The translations under genes and the position numbers were made by a program. A DNA stretch of 64,000 nt. Origin: JACQFZ01 sp041485885 (lineage in GTDB: Bacteria > Pseudomonadota > Gammaproteobacteria > Acidiferrobacterales > Sulfurifustaceae). A model generated the notes under the pieces. That model was given only the letters and a program-made list of their open reading frames with translations. It made no database searches and was not told the origin of the DNA. Below are positions 25,545-33,558 of this stretch, piece after piece. The stretch spans positions 1-64,000 of the forward strand of contig JBGPKL010000011.1 of assembly GCA_041485885.1 (NCBI GenBank). The letters are read 5' to 3'. Each line of letters starts with the position of its first letter. Positions within the stretch are counted from its first letter, which is position 1.

Positions 25545-25982
25545 GTGAGCGCCATACGTCGCTCGGCGATCGTCCCCTACAGCGATCATGAAATGTACAT
25601 TCTGGTCGCAGATATCGCTTCCTATCCGAAGTTCCTGCCTTGGTGTGGGGACGCGCGCGTTCTCGAACGGCAGGAAGACTTCGTTGAAGCCGCTATTACC
25701 ATCGCTTACCGCGGCGTAAACAAGACCTTCACGACGCGCAACCTCCTGCAGAAAGACAAGATGATGGAAATCTGTCTGGTTGAAGGCCCGTTTCGCTCCT
25801 TGCACGGCTACTGGCGGTTCAGCGCGCTCGAGGCACAGGCGTCGAAGATCGAGCTCGATCTTGAGTTCGAGGTCGCCAACCGGCTGCTCTCCGTTGTCAT
25901 GACGCCCGTGTTCAGTACGATCGCGAGCCAACTCGTCGATGCGTTTCATGCGAGGGCGGTCGAGTTGTATGGACGCCGGTGA
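25545..25982 (+). CDS. ratA: RatA/Coq10-type START-domain protein
   Basis: This 145-residue protein belongs to the polyketide cyclase/START family (RatA, YfjG). The N-terminal segment YILVADIASYPKFLPWC is characteristic. RatA was described in E. coli as a factor blocking 70S assembly, while eukaryotic Coq10 homologues bind ubiquinone, so the physiological role is debated. The GTG at 25545 is chosen because it aligns with the family start, 2 bp after the upstream stop. It is followed by rnfH, the usual ratA-rnfH order. Confidence 0.9.
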   Translation: MSAIRRSAIVPYSDHEMYILVADIASYPKFLPWCGDARVLERQEDFVEAAITIAYRGVNKTFTTRNLLQKDKMMEICLVEGPFRSLHGYWRFSALEAQASKIELDLEFEVANRLLSVVMTPVFSTIASQLVDAFHARAVELYGRR

Positions 25983-26042
25983 GAATGGCGGCGCGAACGT
26001 GCGGTCGACGAAAATGATAAAAGGGTTTGCGACCGCGCGCGA

Positions 26043-26357
26043 ATGACAAAGCAGACGATAACCGTCGAAGTCGTTTATGCCACAGCGGACGTCCAGATGG
26101 TAGAAACGGTGCGTCTCGCCCCAGGCGCTACGGTCGCGCACGCGATCGCGGTGTCACGTCTGCTCGTGCTTCATCCCGAGATCGATCTCACGCATCAAGC
26201 GGTGGGAATCTACGGCGCGCGCGTGCGCTTGACCGATGCAGTCGCTGACGGGGATCGAGTGGAAGTCTATCGTCCTTTGCGCGCTGATCCCAAGGAGATG
26301 CGTCGCGTGCGAGCGCGCAAGCATCGCGGCGAATCAGAGCGCGCGCGCAGGAAGTAG
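26043..26357 (+). CDS. rnfH: RnfH-family ubiquitin-like protein
   Basis: This 104-residue protein has the beta-grasp (UPF0125/RnfH) fold, seen in ITVEVVYATADVQMVETVRLAPG and RVEVYRPLRADPKEMRR, with a basic tail. Its biochemical role is unknown. In some genomes it sits with the Rnf electron-transport genes, here with ratA as in E. coli. Its 3' end overlaps the convergent bamE gene by 24 bp. Confidence 0.9.
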   Translation: MTKQTITVEVVYATADVQMVETVRLAPGATVAHAIAVSRLLVLHPEIDLTHQAVGIYGARVRLTDAVADGDRVEVYRPLRADPKEMRRVRARKHRGESERARRK

Positions 26358-26759
26358 GGAGTCGGCCGATTGTGGGCTTACATTCCCGTCGACGGGTCCG
26401 TCCGACGCCGTGGCCGATGGCGGCATCGAGAAATCGCCCTCGGTTCGGGTTAACGCGTCGCCGTCGAAAATCACCGTGAACTGACGCGTTTCAGCCGGCG
26501 CGCCCACATTCTTTTTGTAGACGTATATGTAATCCCAGCGCTCCGGATGAAAGCGGTCGGCGATCAGCGGCGTGCCCAGAACGAAGCGCACCTGGCTCTT
26601 GGTCATGCCGGGCTTCAACTTCTCGACCATCTCCTGGGTGACGACGTTGCCTTGCTGAATTTCAGGCTTATAAGAAGTAATGCAGCCCGCCATCAGCAGC
26701 AGTGTAAGTACGATCGCCGTGCCGCGCTGGGTTCGCATGTTTTGGTGTTGCTTCTTCAA
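26334..26759 (-). CDS. bamE: Outer-membrane assembly lipoprotein BamE
   Basis: This protein of up to 141 residues is an SmpA/OmlA-family lipoprotein of the BAM complex, which inserts beta-barrels in the outer membrane. The lipobox LLMAGC gives a lipidated Cys at about residue 26. The BamE core VEKLKPGMTKSQVRFVLGTPL and the DYIYVYKK strand follow. The polar C-terminal extension overlaps rnfH. An internal ATG at 26738 is an alternative start. It is divergent from fur, leaving about 53 bp for both promoters. Confidence 0.93.
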   Translation of the reverse strand: MKKQHQNMRTQRGTAIVLTLLLMAGCITSYKPEIQQGNVVTQEMVEKLKPGMTKSQVRFVLGTPLIADRFHPERWDYIYVYKKNVGAPAETRQFTVIFDGDALTRTEGDFSMPPSATASDGPVDGNVSPQSADSLLPARAL

Positions 26760-26812
26760 GTCCTTTAAACTGGACCGGAATCATACCCGAAGCTACCGGG
26801 GCCTTCATCACG

Positions 26813-27265
26813 ATGACTCAAGAACGCGCGCCCGATACCAATACCGACCTCAAGAAGGCGGGACTTAAAGCGACCTTACCGCGCCTTAAGATCCTGGAAA
26901 TTCTCGAGTCCACCGAGCATCCGCATTTGACGGCGGAGGAGGTCTATCATCGCCTGCGCGAGAGCGGGGAAGAAGTGGGCCTCGCGACCGTGTATCGCGT
27001 GTTAACCCAGTTCCAGACCGCGGGCATCGTCATCCGGCACCACTTCGAAGGTGATCGCTCGGTGTTCGAGATAAACCGCGGCGGGCATCACGATCATATG
27101 GTTTGTATTGAGTGCGGGCAGGTTTTTGAGTTTTACGATCCCGCGATCGAGCAACGCCAGCGCAGCGTGTCGGAGAAGGCCGGCTTCATCATCGAGGACC
27201 ATTCGCTTTATCTCTACGGCGTGTGCGACGGGATGAAGAAGCGGGGCAAATGCTCGAAGCAATGA
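26813..27265 (+). CDS. fur: Ferric uptake regulator Fur
   Basis: This 150-residue metal-dependent repressor has a winged helix (about 15-85, with LATVYRVLTQFQ as recognition region) followed by the metal-binding dimer domain. HHDHMVCIECG supplies the regulatory-site His residues and a CxxC pair, and CDGMKKRGKC provides the second Cys pair. Placement divergent to bamE is typical for Fur, favouring that over Zur or PerR. The nearby zinc-type locus keeps Zur as a remote alternative. Confidence 0.92.
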   Translation: MTQERAPDTNTDLKKAGLKATLPRLKILEILESTEHPHLTAEEVYHRLRESGEEVGLATVYRVLTQFQTAGIVIRHHFEGDRSVFEINRGGHHDHMVCIECGQVFEFYDPAIEQRQRSVSEKAGFIIEDHSLYLYGVCDGMKKRGKCSKQ

Positions 27266-27323
27266 GCGCGGCGGGCAGCGAATGTCCGAAAGCCCGCTCA
27301 CAACCGCTCGTGTGGAAGTAACT

Positions 27324-28091
27324 TCAACCGGCGGTGCGGCGATAAGCGCCGAGCGCTCCGGCGATGATGCCGATCAATGCGAGCGCGCACACCACGACCG
27401 CGCCGCTCGGTAGATCGAACAATGCCGACGCCACGAGCCCCAGCGCGTAGCCGCTGACGCCGACGACATAGCCGACGAGCAGTTGCCGCCGACGCGAATG
27501 GAAGCGTCCCGCGAGTGCCGGAATGATCAGGCTCGCGAACACGAGATAGACGCCCACGAGCTGCACCGACGCCGTGACGGCGATGGCGAAAACCGCGTAG
27601 AAGCCGATCCGGCCGAGCCGCCCGCGCGCGCCGAACCAGACGACGAGGATGACCGCGGTAAGGAGCGCGACGGAGAGCAGTTGGCGATAGCTCACCCAAA
27701 GGATTTGGCCGACCAACAAATCCTTCAAGTGTTCGCCGCCGTGGGGGTTGTTCGCGAGCAGCAAGATGCCCACGCACGCCGCGAGCACGAACAGCACGCC
27801 GATCAGCGCCTCCTGTACTTCCGGCCAGCGCTTCTCGGTGAACGTGAGCAGCAGCGCGCCGAGGAGCGCCGCGCCGACGGCGGCGATTTGCACCGCAAGG
27901 CCCTCCGGCTCCCAACCCACGGAGTCGGCGGCGATTACCCCGAGCCCCGCGATCTGCGCAATCGCGAGGTCGATGAACACGATGCCGCGCGCCAGCACTT
28001 GGTTCCCCATCGGCACGTGCGTCGCGAGTACCAGCAGGCCCGCGCAAAACGCGGGTCCGAGAATGCTCCATTGCAGTCCTTCGAAGCTCAT
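27324..28091 (-). CDS. znuB: Zinc/manganese-type ABC permease (ZnuB-like)
   Basis: This 255-residue ABC-3 family inner-membrane permease has about eight helices. GNQVLARGIVFIDLAIAQIAGLG and the late VYLVFASLIIPALAG segments are characteristic. It would form the channel of a zinc (possibly manganese) importer with the binding protein encoded just upstream, whose stop overlaps this ATG by 4 bp (ATGA). No ATP-binding subunit is adjacent, which is unusual, so an unlinked ZnuC would be needed. Metal identity is inferred from context. Confidence 0.85.
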   Translation of the reverse strand: MSFEGLQWSILGPAFCAGLLVLATHVPMGNQVLARGIVFIDLAIAQIAGLGVIAADSVGWEPEGLAVQIAAVGAALLGALLLTFTEKRWPEVQEALIGVLFVLAACVGILLLANNPHGGEHLKDLLVGQILWVSYRQLLSVALLTAVILVVWFGARGRLGRIGFYAVFAIAVTASVQLVGVYLVFASLIIPALAGRFHSRRRQLLVGYVVGVSGYALGLVASALFDLPSGAVVVCALALIGIIAGALGAYRRTAG

Positions 28092-28990
28092 CCACGCGCG
28101 TCCATCAGTCGCTGCACAGTATCGTCGAACAAGCCGAACAAATCCTTGGCTCGATCCGATCCGCCGACGGTGAACGGGATAACGACGGTCGGAATGTGCG
28201 CCCGGTCGGCGAGGTACTCCGAGGCGCGCGCGTCGTTGTACACCGATCGCATAATCAATTTCGCGGGTTGCTGCTTCAGGAGGTCTAAGACTTCGGCCAA
28301 GTGAGTGCTGGTGGGCTCCACGCTAGATTTCGGTTCGAGGGTCGCCAGCTCGCGCAGTCCAAGCCAGTTCTCCAGATAGGAAAAGGCCTTATGGTGCACC
28401 ACGATCGGTATGCCTTTGAGTGGCGCGGCCTGCGCGGTCCATCGTTGAATCGCCGCGTCCCAGCGTTTGGCAAAATCGCGATAGCGGTTTTCATAGAAAG
28501 CCGCGTTAGCGCGATCGATCTCGGCCAGGCGCTGGGCAAGCGCGGTCGCAACGCGCGCGATGTTGCGTGGATCGGTTTGGATATGCGGATTGCCCGACGG
28601 ATGCACGTCGCCGGCGGCACGGTCCAACACCGTCGGAACTTCGAGTCGTTGTACGTAGTTTGCCGCCTCGAAGTAACCGGGCGTATTCGGTTGCACCGCG
28701 CTATTGCCGGATTGACGCAGCACCACCGGCAACCAGCCGACCTCCAGCTCGGCGCCGGTGCAGACGACGAGATTCGCGCGACGCGCACGCGCGAGCAAGC
28801 TCGGCTTCGCCTCAATGCGATGCGGATCCTGGAACGCCGTGGTCGCGACGTATACCGATACGCGTTCGCCGCCGAGCTCTTGCGCGAGCGCGCCCCACTC
28901 GGGCTCGCAGGCGAAAACCTCGAGCGCCGCCGCCGGCTTCACCGCCGCCAGCGCGCCGACAATGAATAATGCGCTGAGAAAATTTTTCAT
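28088..28990 (-). CDS. znuA: Zinc-type ABC substrate-binding protein (ZnuA-like)
   Basis: This 300-residue cluster A-I metal-binding protein has a signal peptide (about 1-22) and mature start LEVFACEPEWGALAQELGG. Likely metal ligands are the His residues in FQDPHRIEAKPS, SGNPHIQTDPRN and VVHHKAFSYL, with an acidic residue near the C-terminus. It lacks the long His-rich loop of many ZnuA proteins. It is translationally coupled to the permease gene and lies 12 bp downstream of the outer-membrane protein gene, suggesting one transport operon. Confidence 0.85.
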   Translation of the reverse strand: MKNFLSALFIVGALAAVKPAAALEVFACEPEWGALAQELGGERVSVYVATTAFQDPHRIEAKPSLLARARRANLVVCTGAELEVGWLPVVLRQSGNSAVQPNTPGYFEAANYVQRLEVPTVLDRAAGDVHPSGNPHIQTDPRNIARVATALAQRLAEIDRANAAFYENRYRDFAKRWDAAIQRWTAQAAPLKGIPIVVHHKAFSYLENWLGLRELATLEPKSSVEPTSTHLAEVLDLLKQQPAKLIMRSVYNDARASEYLADRAHIPTVVIPFTVGGSDRAKDLFGLFDDTVQRLMDARG

Positions 28991-29002
28991 GTCCGTGCTC
29001 CT

Positions 29003-30307
29003 TCAGAATTGATGGGCGCCGTGCGCGCCGAGGCTCATCTGGTATTGCAGCCACCATTGATTGTCGGTGACTCCCTGGCGCGAGTTGTCGCGTGCGTATT
29101 GCAGACGGATGCGGCTGAACTCGCTCGGGTTGTAGTCGAGCATCACTGTGTGCTTCGACGGGTTGAAGTCGGCTGACGCGAGGTTCGCGCGGTTCGTTGC
29201 GGAATCGACGTTGCCCGGATTCAGCTTCTCGGTGCGCAACCCCACACGCCAGTACGGCATGAATTGATAAACGCCTTGCAGGTACCAGCCGGATTGTTTG
29301 GCGTCGAACGTGTCCGTGTTCGTAAGTCTGAGCGCCGCGTCGGAGTCGAAGGTGAGATTGCCGTTTTCGCGCCGGCGCAAATATTCGGCTTGCACCTTGA
29401 AGTTCGTGTACGTCGCGTTGCCGCTCGGCGCGTACTTCCAAACGAAGTCCGCGATCCAAATGCGCGTGTCGCCGCTGAACGTGTTAGTCGCCGTATTGCC
29501 GTTACTGCTGGTGTCGGCGAATTCACGATCTCGCGGCGAGGTCCGGAGCGTCGATAGCCCCGCGCGCCAACTATGACTCACGCCGACGTCGCCGCCGATA
29601 TGTCCGAAGAGCGTGCCGGCGCCGGAACCGTTCTTGTCGCGATCGGTTCCGGGAAACGGACGCCCGCGGCCGATCTCGGCGCCGATCTCTAAAAATAAAT
29701 CAGTCGGCGCGAGCCACCGGAGTTGCACGCCGTCGTCACCGAACTGCGTACCGAGGAACGCCTGGTAGGCGAGCGGCGCGTCGACGAAATCCCACGTGTG
29801 CGCGTGCTGCGAATTCAGATAGCCGATGTTGGAAAAGAATCGCCCACCTTTGGCGGTGAATCCGTTCGACAGCGCGATCGTTTGGATAAACGCCTCTTCG
29901 GTCGACGTGGTGTTATCCGGATGGATCGAGAACGTCAACAGTCCGTAAAAGTATGGATCGATGTTGCCGGAGATCGCGAGCTCACTTTCCGCCAAGCTGA
30001 ACCCGCGTTGCCCCGGCCCGATGTCGACGCCAGCGGGCACGGGGAAACCGGTGATGCGAAAGTTGGCCGGGTCCTGGGAAAGATTCGTATAAATGCCCGA
30101 GAGGATCAGTGAGATCGCCGGGTTGAAGCTCGACGGCGATGCGGTTGGATTCGCTGTTGGCGCCGCCGGCGCGGGAGCGGATTCAATGCGATCGAGTCGT
30201 TGTTCGACGTTGCGTAAACGTTGTTCCGAGTTGGCCGGTTCAGCGGATAGCGCCGATCCGGCGATCGCCGCCGTCAACGCGGCAGCGCACAGTGTGTAAC
30301 GCGTCAT
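29003..30307 (-). CDS. Outer-membrane beta-barrel protein of the zinc locus
   Basis: This 434-residue protein has a signal peptide (about 1-21). A short coiled-coil NSEQRLRNVEQRLDRIES and a Pro/Ala linker follow, then a region rich in alternating amphipathic strands ending in Phe, as expected of a porin-like barrel. I do not recognise a named family. It has no TonB box or plug domain that I can see, so it is more likely a porin than a TonB-dependent receptor. Placement directly upstream of znuA suggests outer-membrane metal passage, an inference. Confidence 0.72.
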   Translation of the reverse strand: MTRYTLCAAALTAAIAGSALSAEPANSEQRLRNVEQRLDRIESAPAPAAPTANPTASPSSFNPAISLILSGIYTNLSQDPANFRITGFPVPAGVDIGPGQRGFSLAESELAISGNIDPYFYGLLTFSIHPDNTTSTEEAFIQTIALSNGFTAKGGRFFSNIGYLNSQHAHTWDFVDAPLAYQAFLGTQFGDDGVQLRWLAPTDLFLEIGAEIGRGRPFPGTDRDKNGSGAGTLFGHIGGDVGVSHSWRAGLSTLRTSPRDREFADTSSNGNTATNTFSGDTRIWIADFVWKYAPSGNATYTNFKVQAEYLRRRENGNLTFDSDAALRLTNTDTFDAKQSGWYLQGVYQFMPYWRVGLRTEKLNPGNVDSATNRANLASADFNPSKHTVMLDYNPSEFSRIRLQYARDNSRQGVTDNQWWLQYQMSLGAHGAHQF

Positions 30308-30373
30308 TCGCGTTTTCCTCCAGAAATCCGTCGGCCCGGGAAGCGCGCTCCCGGGAAAATCGTGACAACGAAA

Positions 30374-30679
30374 CTAAGCGACTACGACGATGGAGGAGAG
30401 CGGAGGGGCGCGGCTGTGATAACCGACCGCGGGCGATGCGTGAATAGCGACCGTATCGGGAGATACGAAAGTCGCGTCCGGCAGCACGACCAGGGCGAAA
30501 CCCGTGCTAGCAGTTGGCGCTTTGCCAAGATGATCGGCATACACGTGCAGCGCGCACGTTGAATCGTGTTGATGGAGGTCGTGTTTGATCTCGTGCGCAA
30601 AGGCAATCGCTTGAATGGCGAGGAACGCCGCGGCGAGAAGCCAGGATGCCAGCTTTAGCTTGACGTGATAGCGAGTCAC
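30374..30679 (-). CDS. Small His-rich exported protein, possible zinc chaperone
   Basis: This protein of about 101 residues has a hydrophobic N-terminal segment (SWLLAAAFLAIQAIAFA) followed by HEIKHDLHQHDSTCALHVYADH, rich in His and with one Cys. It resembles short proteins annotated as zinc chaperones of ABC zinc-uptake systems, though I cannot confirm the family. I place the start at the GTG at 30679 so that the signal sequence is N-terminal. The open frame extends to 30823 and would add about 48 residues without signal character. It lies first in the leftward zinc-type run. Confidence 0.6.
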   Translation of the reverse strand: MTRYHVKLKLASWLLAAAFLAIQAIAFAHEIKHDLHQHDSTCALHVYADHLGKAPTASTGFALVVLPDATFVSPDTVAIHASPAVGYHSRAPPLSSIVVVA

Positions 30680-30787
30680 GGAAAGAAATATATCGCTCGC
30701 CCGCCGCGCTTTCAAGCGCAACGCGGCTCGACATGTGGGTACGGCTGCGGCAATCTGCCGCTTCTCTAGAGACGGCAAGGAGGAACT

Positions 30788-31357
30788 ATGTCGACAAAGG
30801 TAAGACGTGTCGTAACGGGTCATGACGCCGCCGGCAAGGCGATCGTATTGGAAGACGCGCCCGCGCCCGCGTTGCTGACGAATCCGCAGCGGCCGAACTA
30901 TTTCTCAGCCCAGATCTGGGCGACACATGCGACGCCCGTGCCGATCGCCGCGGTCGAGCGCGATCCGACGGCGCAAAAGCTCACGCTGGAGCCGCCGGCG
31001 AACGGAACGGTGATACGCGTCATCCAATTTCCGCCCGAGGACCCGTCGATTCATCAGCTCGACGCGAATGGCGCGCGAGCGATCTTCGCCGCGATTGGGA
31101 GTGAGAAAGCGTCCACCTTCAAAACCGGAGGACCGCACCCACTAATGCATCGCACGGAAACCGTAGACTACGGCATCGTGCTCGAAGGCGAGATCACATT
31201 GGTGCTCGACGACTCCGACGTTACGGTGCGAACGGGCGACGTGGTCGTGCAGCGCGGCACCAATCACGCGTGGAGCAACCGCTCGGGCAAACCGTGTCGC
31301 GTCGCGTTTATATTGATCGACGGGCGCTTCGATCGGGGACTCAAGTTTTCGGAGTAA
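30788..31357 (+). CDS. Cupin-domain protein
   Basis: This 189-residue protein has one double-stranded beta-helix (cupin) at about 110-180. HRTETVDYGIVLEGEITLVLDD and the second motif with GDVVVQRGTNHAWSNRSG supply His/Glu metal ligands. An AAGGAGG ribosome-binding site precedes the ATG. Single-domain cupins of this kind include regulators, dioxygenases and isomerases, and nothing here decides between them. It is divergent from the small His-rich gene. Confidence 0.8.
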   Translation: MSTKVRRVVTGHDAAGKAIVLEDAPAPALLTNPQRPNYFSAQIWATHATPVPIAAVERDPTAQKLTLEPPANGTVIRVIQFPPEDPSIHQLDANGARAIFAAIGSEKASTFKTGGPHPLMHRTETVDYGIVLEGEITLVLDDSDVTVRTGDVVVQRGTNHAWSNRSGKPCRVAFILIDGRFDRGLKFSE

Positions 31358-31394
31358 CGATCGCGAAGACCGGAATACGGTCGTTCGCGTTGCG

Positions 31395-31898
31395 CTACGA
31401 GCGATCCGTTAGCTCGAGCAGCACCGCGATCTCATCGCAGTTGTTGAACTTGTAGCACTTCACACACACGCCCCAAACTTTTTCGGGAAGCGTTTCCTTC
31501 GGCACGGTCTTGAAGCCGAGTTTGTGGAAGAACGGCGGGACGTACGTGAGCGCCATGATGCGACGCAGACCGATGGTGCGCGCTTCCTCGACGATGCGTT
31601 CCACCAGCAGCCGCCCGTAACCCGCGCCCTTGAATTCATCGGCGACGACGAGCGAGCGCACTTCGCCCAAGTCCTCGGTGAAGATTTCGAGCGCGCCGCA
31701 GCCGGCGACCGCGCCGTTCACTTCGATGACGAAGAAGTCGCGCAGGTGCCGATAGAGCTCGCTCATCGGGCGCGCCAGCAGGTTTCCTTGAGCGGCGTAC
31801 TGCTCGATCAAGTGGTGAATATACGGGACGTCGCCGATCGCGGCCGAGCGAAGCAGCAGCGGCGCGGCGTGGCGGGTGCGTGGCTCAGACGGTGGCAC
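31395..31898 (-). CDS. GNAT acetyltransferase, short N-acetylglutamate-synthase-like
   Basis: This 167-residue GNAT fold protein carries the acetyl-CoA loop in DEFKGAGYGRLLVERIV. It resembles short stand-alone N-acetyltransferases related to the ArgA catalytic domain, with no amino-acid kinase domain. The C-terminus contains C-V-K-C-Y-K-F-N-N-C, three closely spaced cysteines, seen in this subgroup but of unknown purpose. The first 14 residues overlap recN, so an internal start is possible. A role in arginine synthesis is plausible but not proven. Confidence 0.75.
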   Translation of the reverse strand: MPPSEPRTRHAAPLLLRSAAIGDVPYIHHLIEQYAAQGNLLARPMSELYRHLRDFFVIEVNGAVAGCGALEIFTEDLGEVRSLVVADEFKGAGYGRLLVERIVEEARTIGLRRIMALTYVPPFFHKLGFKTVPKETLPEKVWGVCVKCYKFNNCDEIAVLLELTDRS

Positions 31899-33558
31899 GG
31901 CTCAACATATCCTCCGCGTGGGCGATGGTTTTCTTGCTGATCTCGACGCCGCCGAGCATGCGGGCGATCTCCTGCACGCGAGCGGTATCCTTCAGGCGCT
32001 GCACGTCGACGTCGGTCGAGCCGTCGCGCGTGTGTTTGGTGATCCGCAGATGATGTTCGCCGAGCGCCGCCACTTGCGGTAGATGCGTGATGCAAAGTAC
32101 TTGGCGCTTGGTCCCGAGCGCGCGCAATTGCTGCCCGACGATCTCGGCCACACGGCCGCCGACGCCGACGTCGACTTCATCGAAGATGAGCGTCGGGATG
32201 CGGCCGAGGCTCGCCGTGACGACTTGAATCGCGAGACTGATGCGCGACAGCTCGCCCCCGGAGGCGACTTTCGCCAGCGGGCGCAACGGCTGATCGGGGT
32301 TGGCGGTTACGTGAAACTCGATGCGCTCGCGTCCATGCGGTCCGATCTCGTTCTCCGCCAATGGCGTCAGTTCCACCTCGAAGCGCCCGCCGGCCATGCC
32401 GAGCTCTTGCATGCGCTCGCTCACGGCGCGCGCGATTTTCTTCACGGCTTGACGGCGCCCCGTCGATACCGCGTCGGCGGCCTTGAAGTAATCGGCGCGG
32501 GCGCGAAGCAGCTCTTCGTTCAAGCGGGCGAGATTGCCCTCCAGATCCTCGGTGTCGCCAAGTTCGGTGCGGCGCTGTTCGAGCACGTGCGGCAGCTCTT
32601 CCGGCCGTACGCGATATTTGCGCGCGAGATCGTGGATGCTGCCGAGGCGCGCGTCGAGCCACTGCAAGCGCGCCGGGTCGAGATCAAGCCCCGCGAGGTA
32701 GTGATGCAGGCGCGTCGCCGCCTCGTCGATCTGAATGCCGGCGTCGTTCAGGAGCGCGGCGATCTCACCGAGCTGGGGATCGTGGTGTGCCAAGGTTTCG
32801 AGCTTGCGCGTGAGTTGCGCAAGCGTGTGGGCGATCGATGTTTCATCGTCGTCGTAAAGCGCCTGTACGGCGGCCTGCGCGCCGTCGAGCAGCTCGGCGC
32901 CGTTCGCGAGACGCGCATGCTCGTCCTCGAGCGTGCCGACCTCGTTCGGTGCGAGATTCAGCGATTGCAGCTCGTTGACTTGGTGCCGCAGCAGGTCAAG
33001 TCGCGCGTCGCGATCCGCCGATTCGCGATTCAACAAATGCAGCCGGCTCTCGAGCGAGCGGATTGCGTCGTACTGGCGAGTCACGGCCGCCACCGCCTCG
33101 CTCAAGCCGGCGTAGTCGTCGAGTGTTTGCCGCTGCGTGTCGCGCTTGAGCAGCGACTGATGCTCGTGTTGGCCGTGGATATCGACCAGGTGCTCGCCGA
33201 GCTCTCGCAGCATTTGAATCGGCACCGGCCGGCCGTTGATAAAGCCCTTCGAGCTGCGCTCGCTCTCGACGACGCGCCGCAGCACGCATTCGTCGTCCGA
33301 TTCGAGTTCATGATCTTTCAGCCAACGCGAGGCATCGGACGACGGTCGCAGCAGGAAGCTCGCCGAAATTTCCGCGCGCGCGCAGCCGTGGCGGATGCAA
33401 CCGGCGTCGGCGCGGCCGCCGAGGACGAGCGCGAGCGCGTCGACGAGGATCGATTTTCCGGCGCCGGTTTCACCGGTCAGCACGGTGAGTCCGTTCTCGG
33501 CGTCGAGCTCGAGCGTCTTCAAGATCGCGAAATCGCGGATGTGCAGTGCGGCCAGCAT
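31885..33558 (-). CDS. recN: DNA repair protein RecN
   Basis: This 557-residue SMC-like ATPase acts in double-strand break repair. Walker A is GETGAGKSILVDAL near residue 30. A coiled-coil middle follows, then the C-terminal signature VASGGELSRISLAIQ and Walker B TLIFDEVDVGVGG. The start is the ATG at 33558, which overlaps the nadK stop by one base (TGATG). The open frame upstream lies inside nadK and lacks homology. Its 3' end overlaps the GNAT gene by 14 bp. Confidence 0.96.
   Translation of the reverse strand: MLAALHIRDFAILKTLELDAENGLTVLTGETGAGKSILVDALALVLGGRADAGCIRHGCARAEISASFLLRPSSDASRWLKDHELESDDECVLRRVVESERSSKGFINGRPVPIQMLRELGEHLVDIHGQHEHQSLLKRDTQRQTLDDYAGLSEAVAAVTRQYDAIRSLESRLHLLNRESADRDARLDLLRHQVNELQSLNLAPNEVGTLEDEHARLANGAELLDGAQAAVQALYDDDETSIAHTLAQLTRKLETLAHHDPQLGEIAALLNDAGIQIDEAATRLHHYLAGLDLDPARLQWLDARLGSIHDLARKYRVRPEELPHVLEQRRTELGDTEDLEGNLARLNEELLRARADYFKAADAVSTGRRQAVKKIARAVSERMQELGMAGGRFEVELTPLAENEIGPHGRERIEFHVTANPDQPLRPLAKVASGGELSRISLAIQVVTASLGRIPTLIFDEVDVGVGGRVAEIVGQQLRALGTKRQVLCITHLPQVAALGEHHLRITKHTRDGSTDVDVQRLKDTARVQEIARMLGGVEISKKTIAHAEDMLSRATV

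Noticed and set aside
26813..27265. Possibility that the Fur-family gene is Zur, given the zinc-type locus next to it
   Set aside because: The bamE-fur divergent order and sequence pattern favour Fur, and the zinc-type genes are on the opposite strand.
30680..30787. A Zur box before the small His-rich gene
   Set aside because: No palindrome resembling GTTATRTTATAACATAAC was found by eye in this interval.
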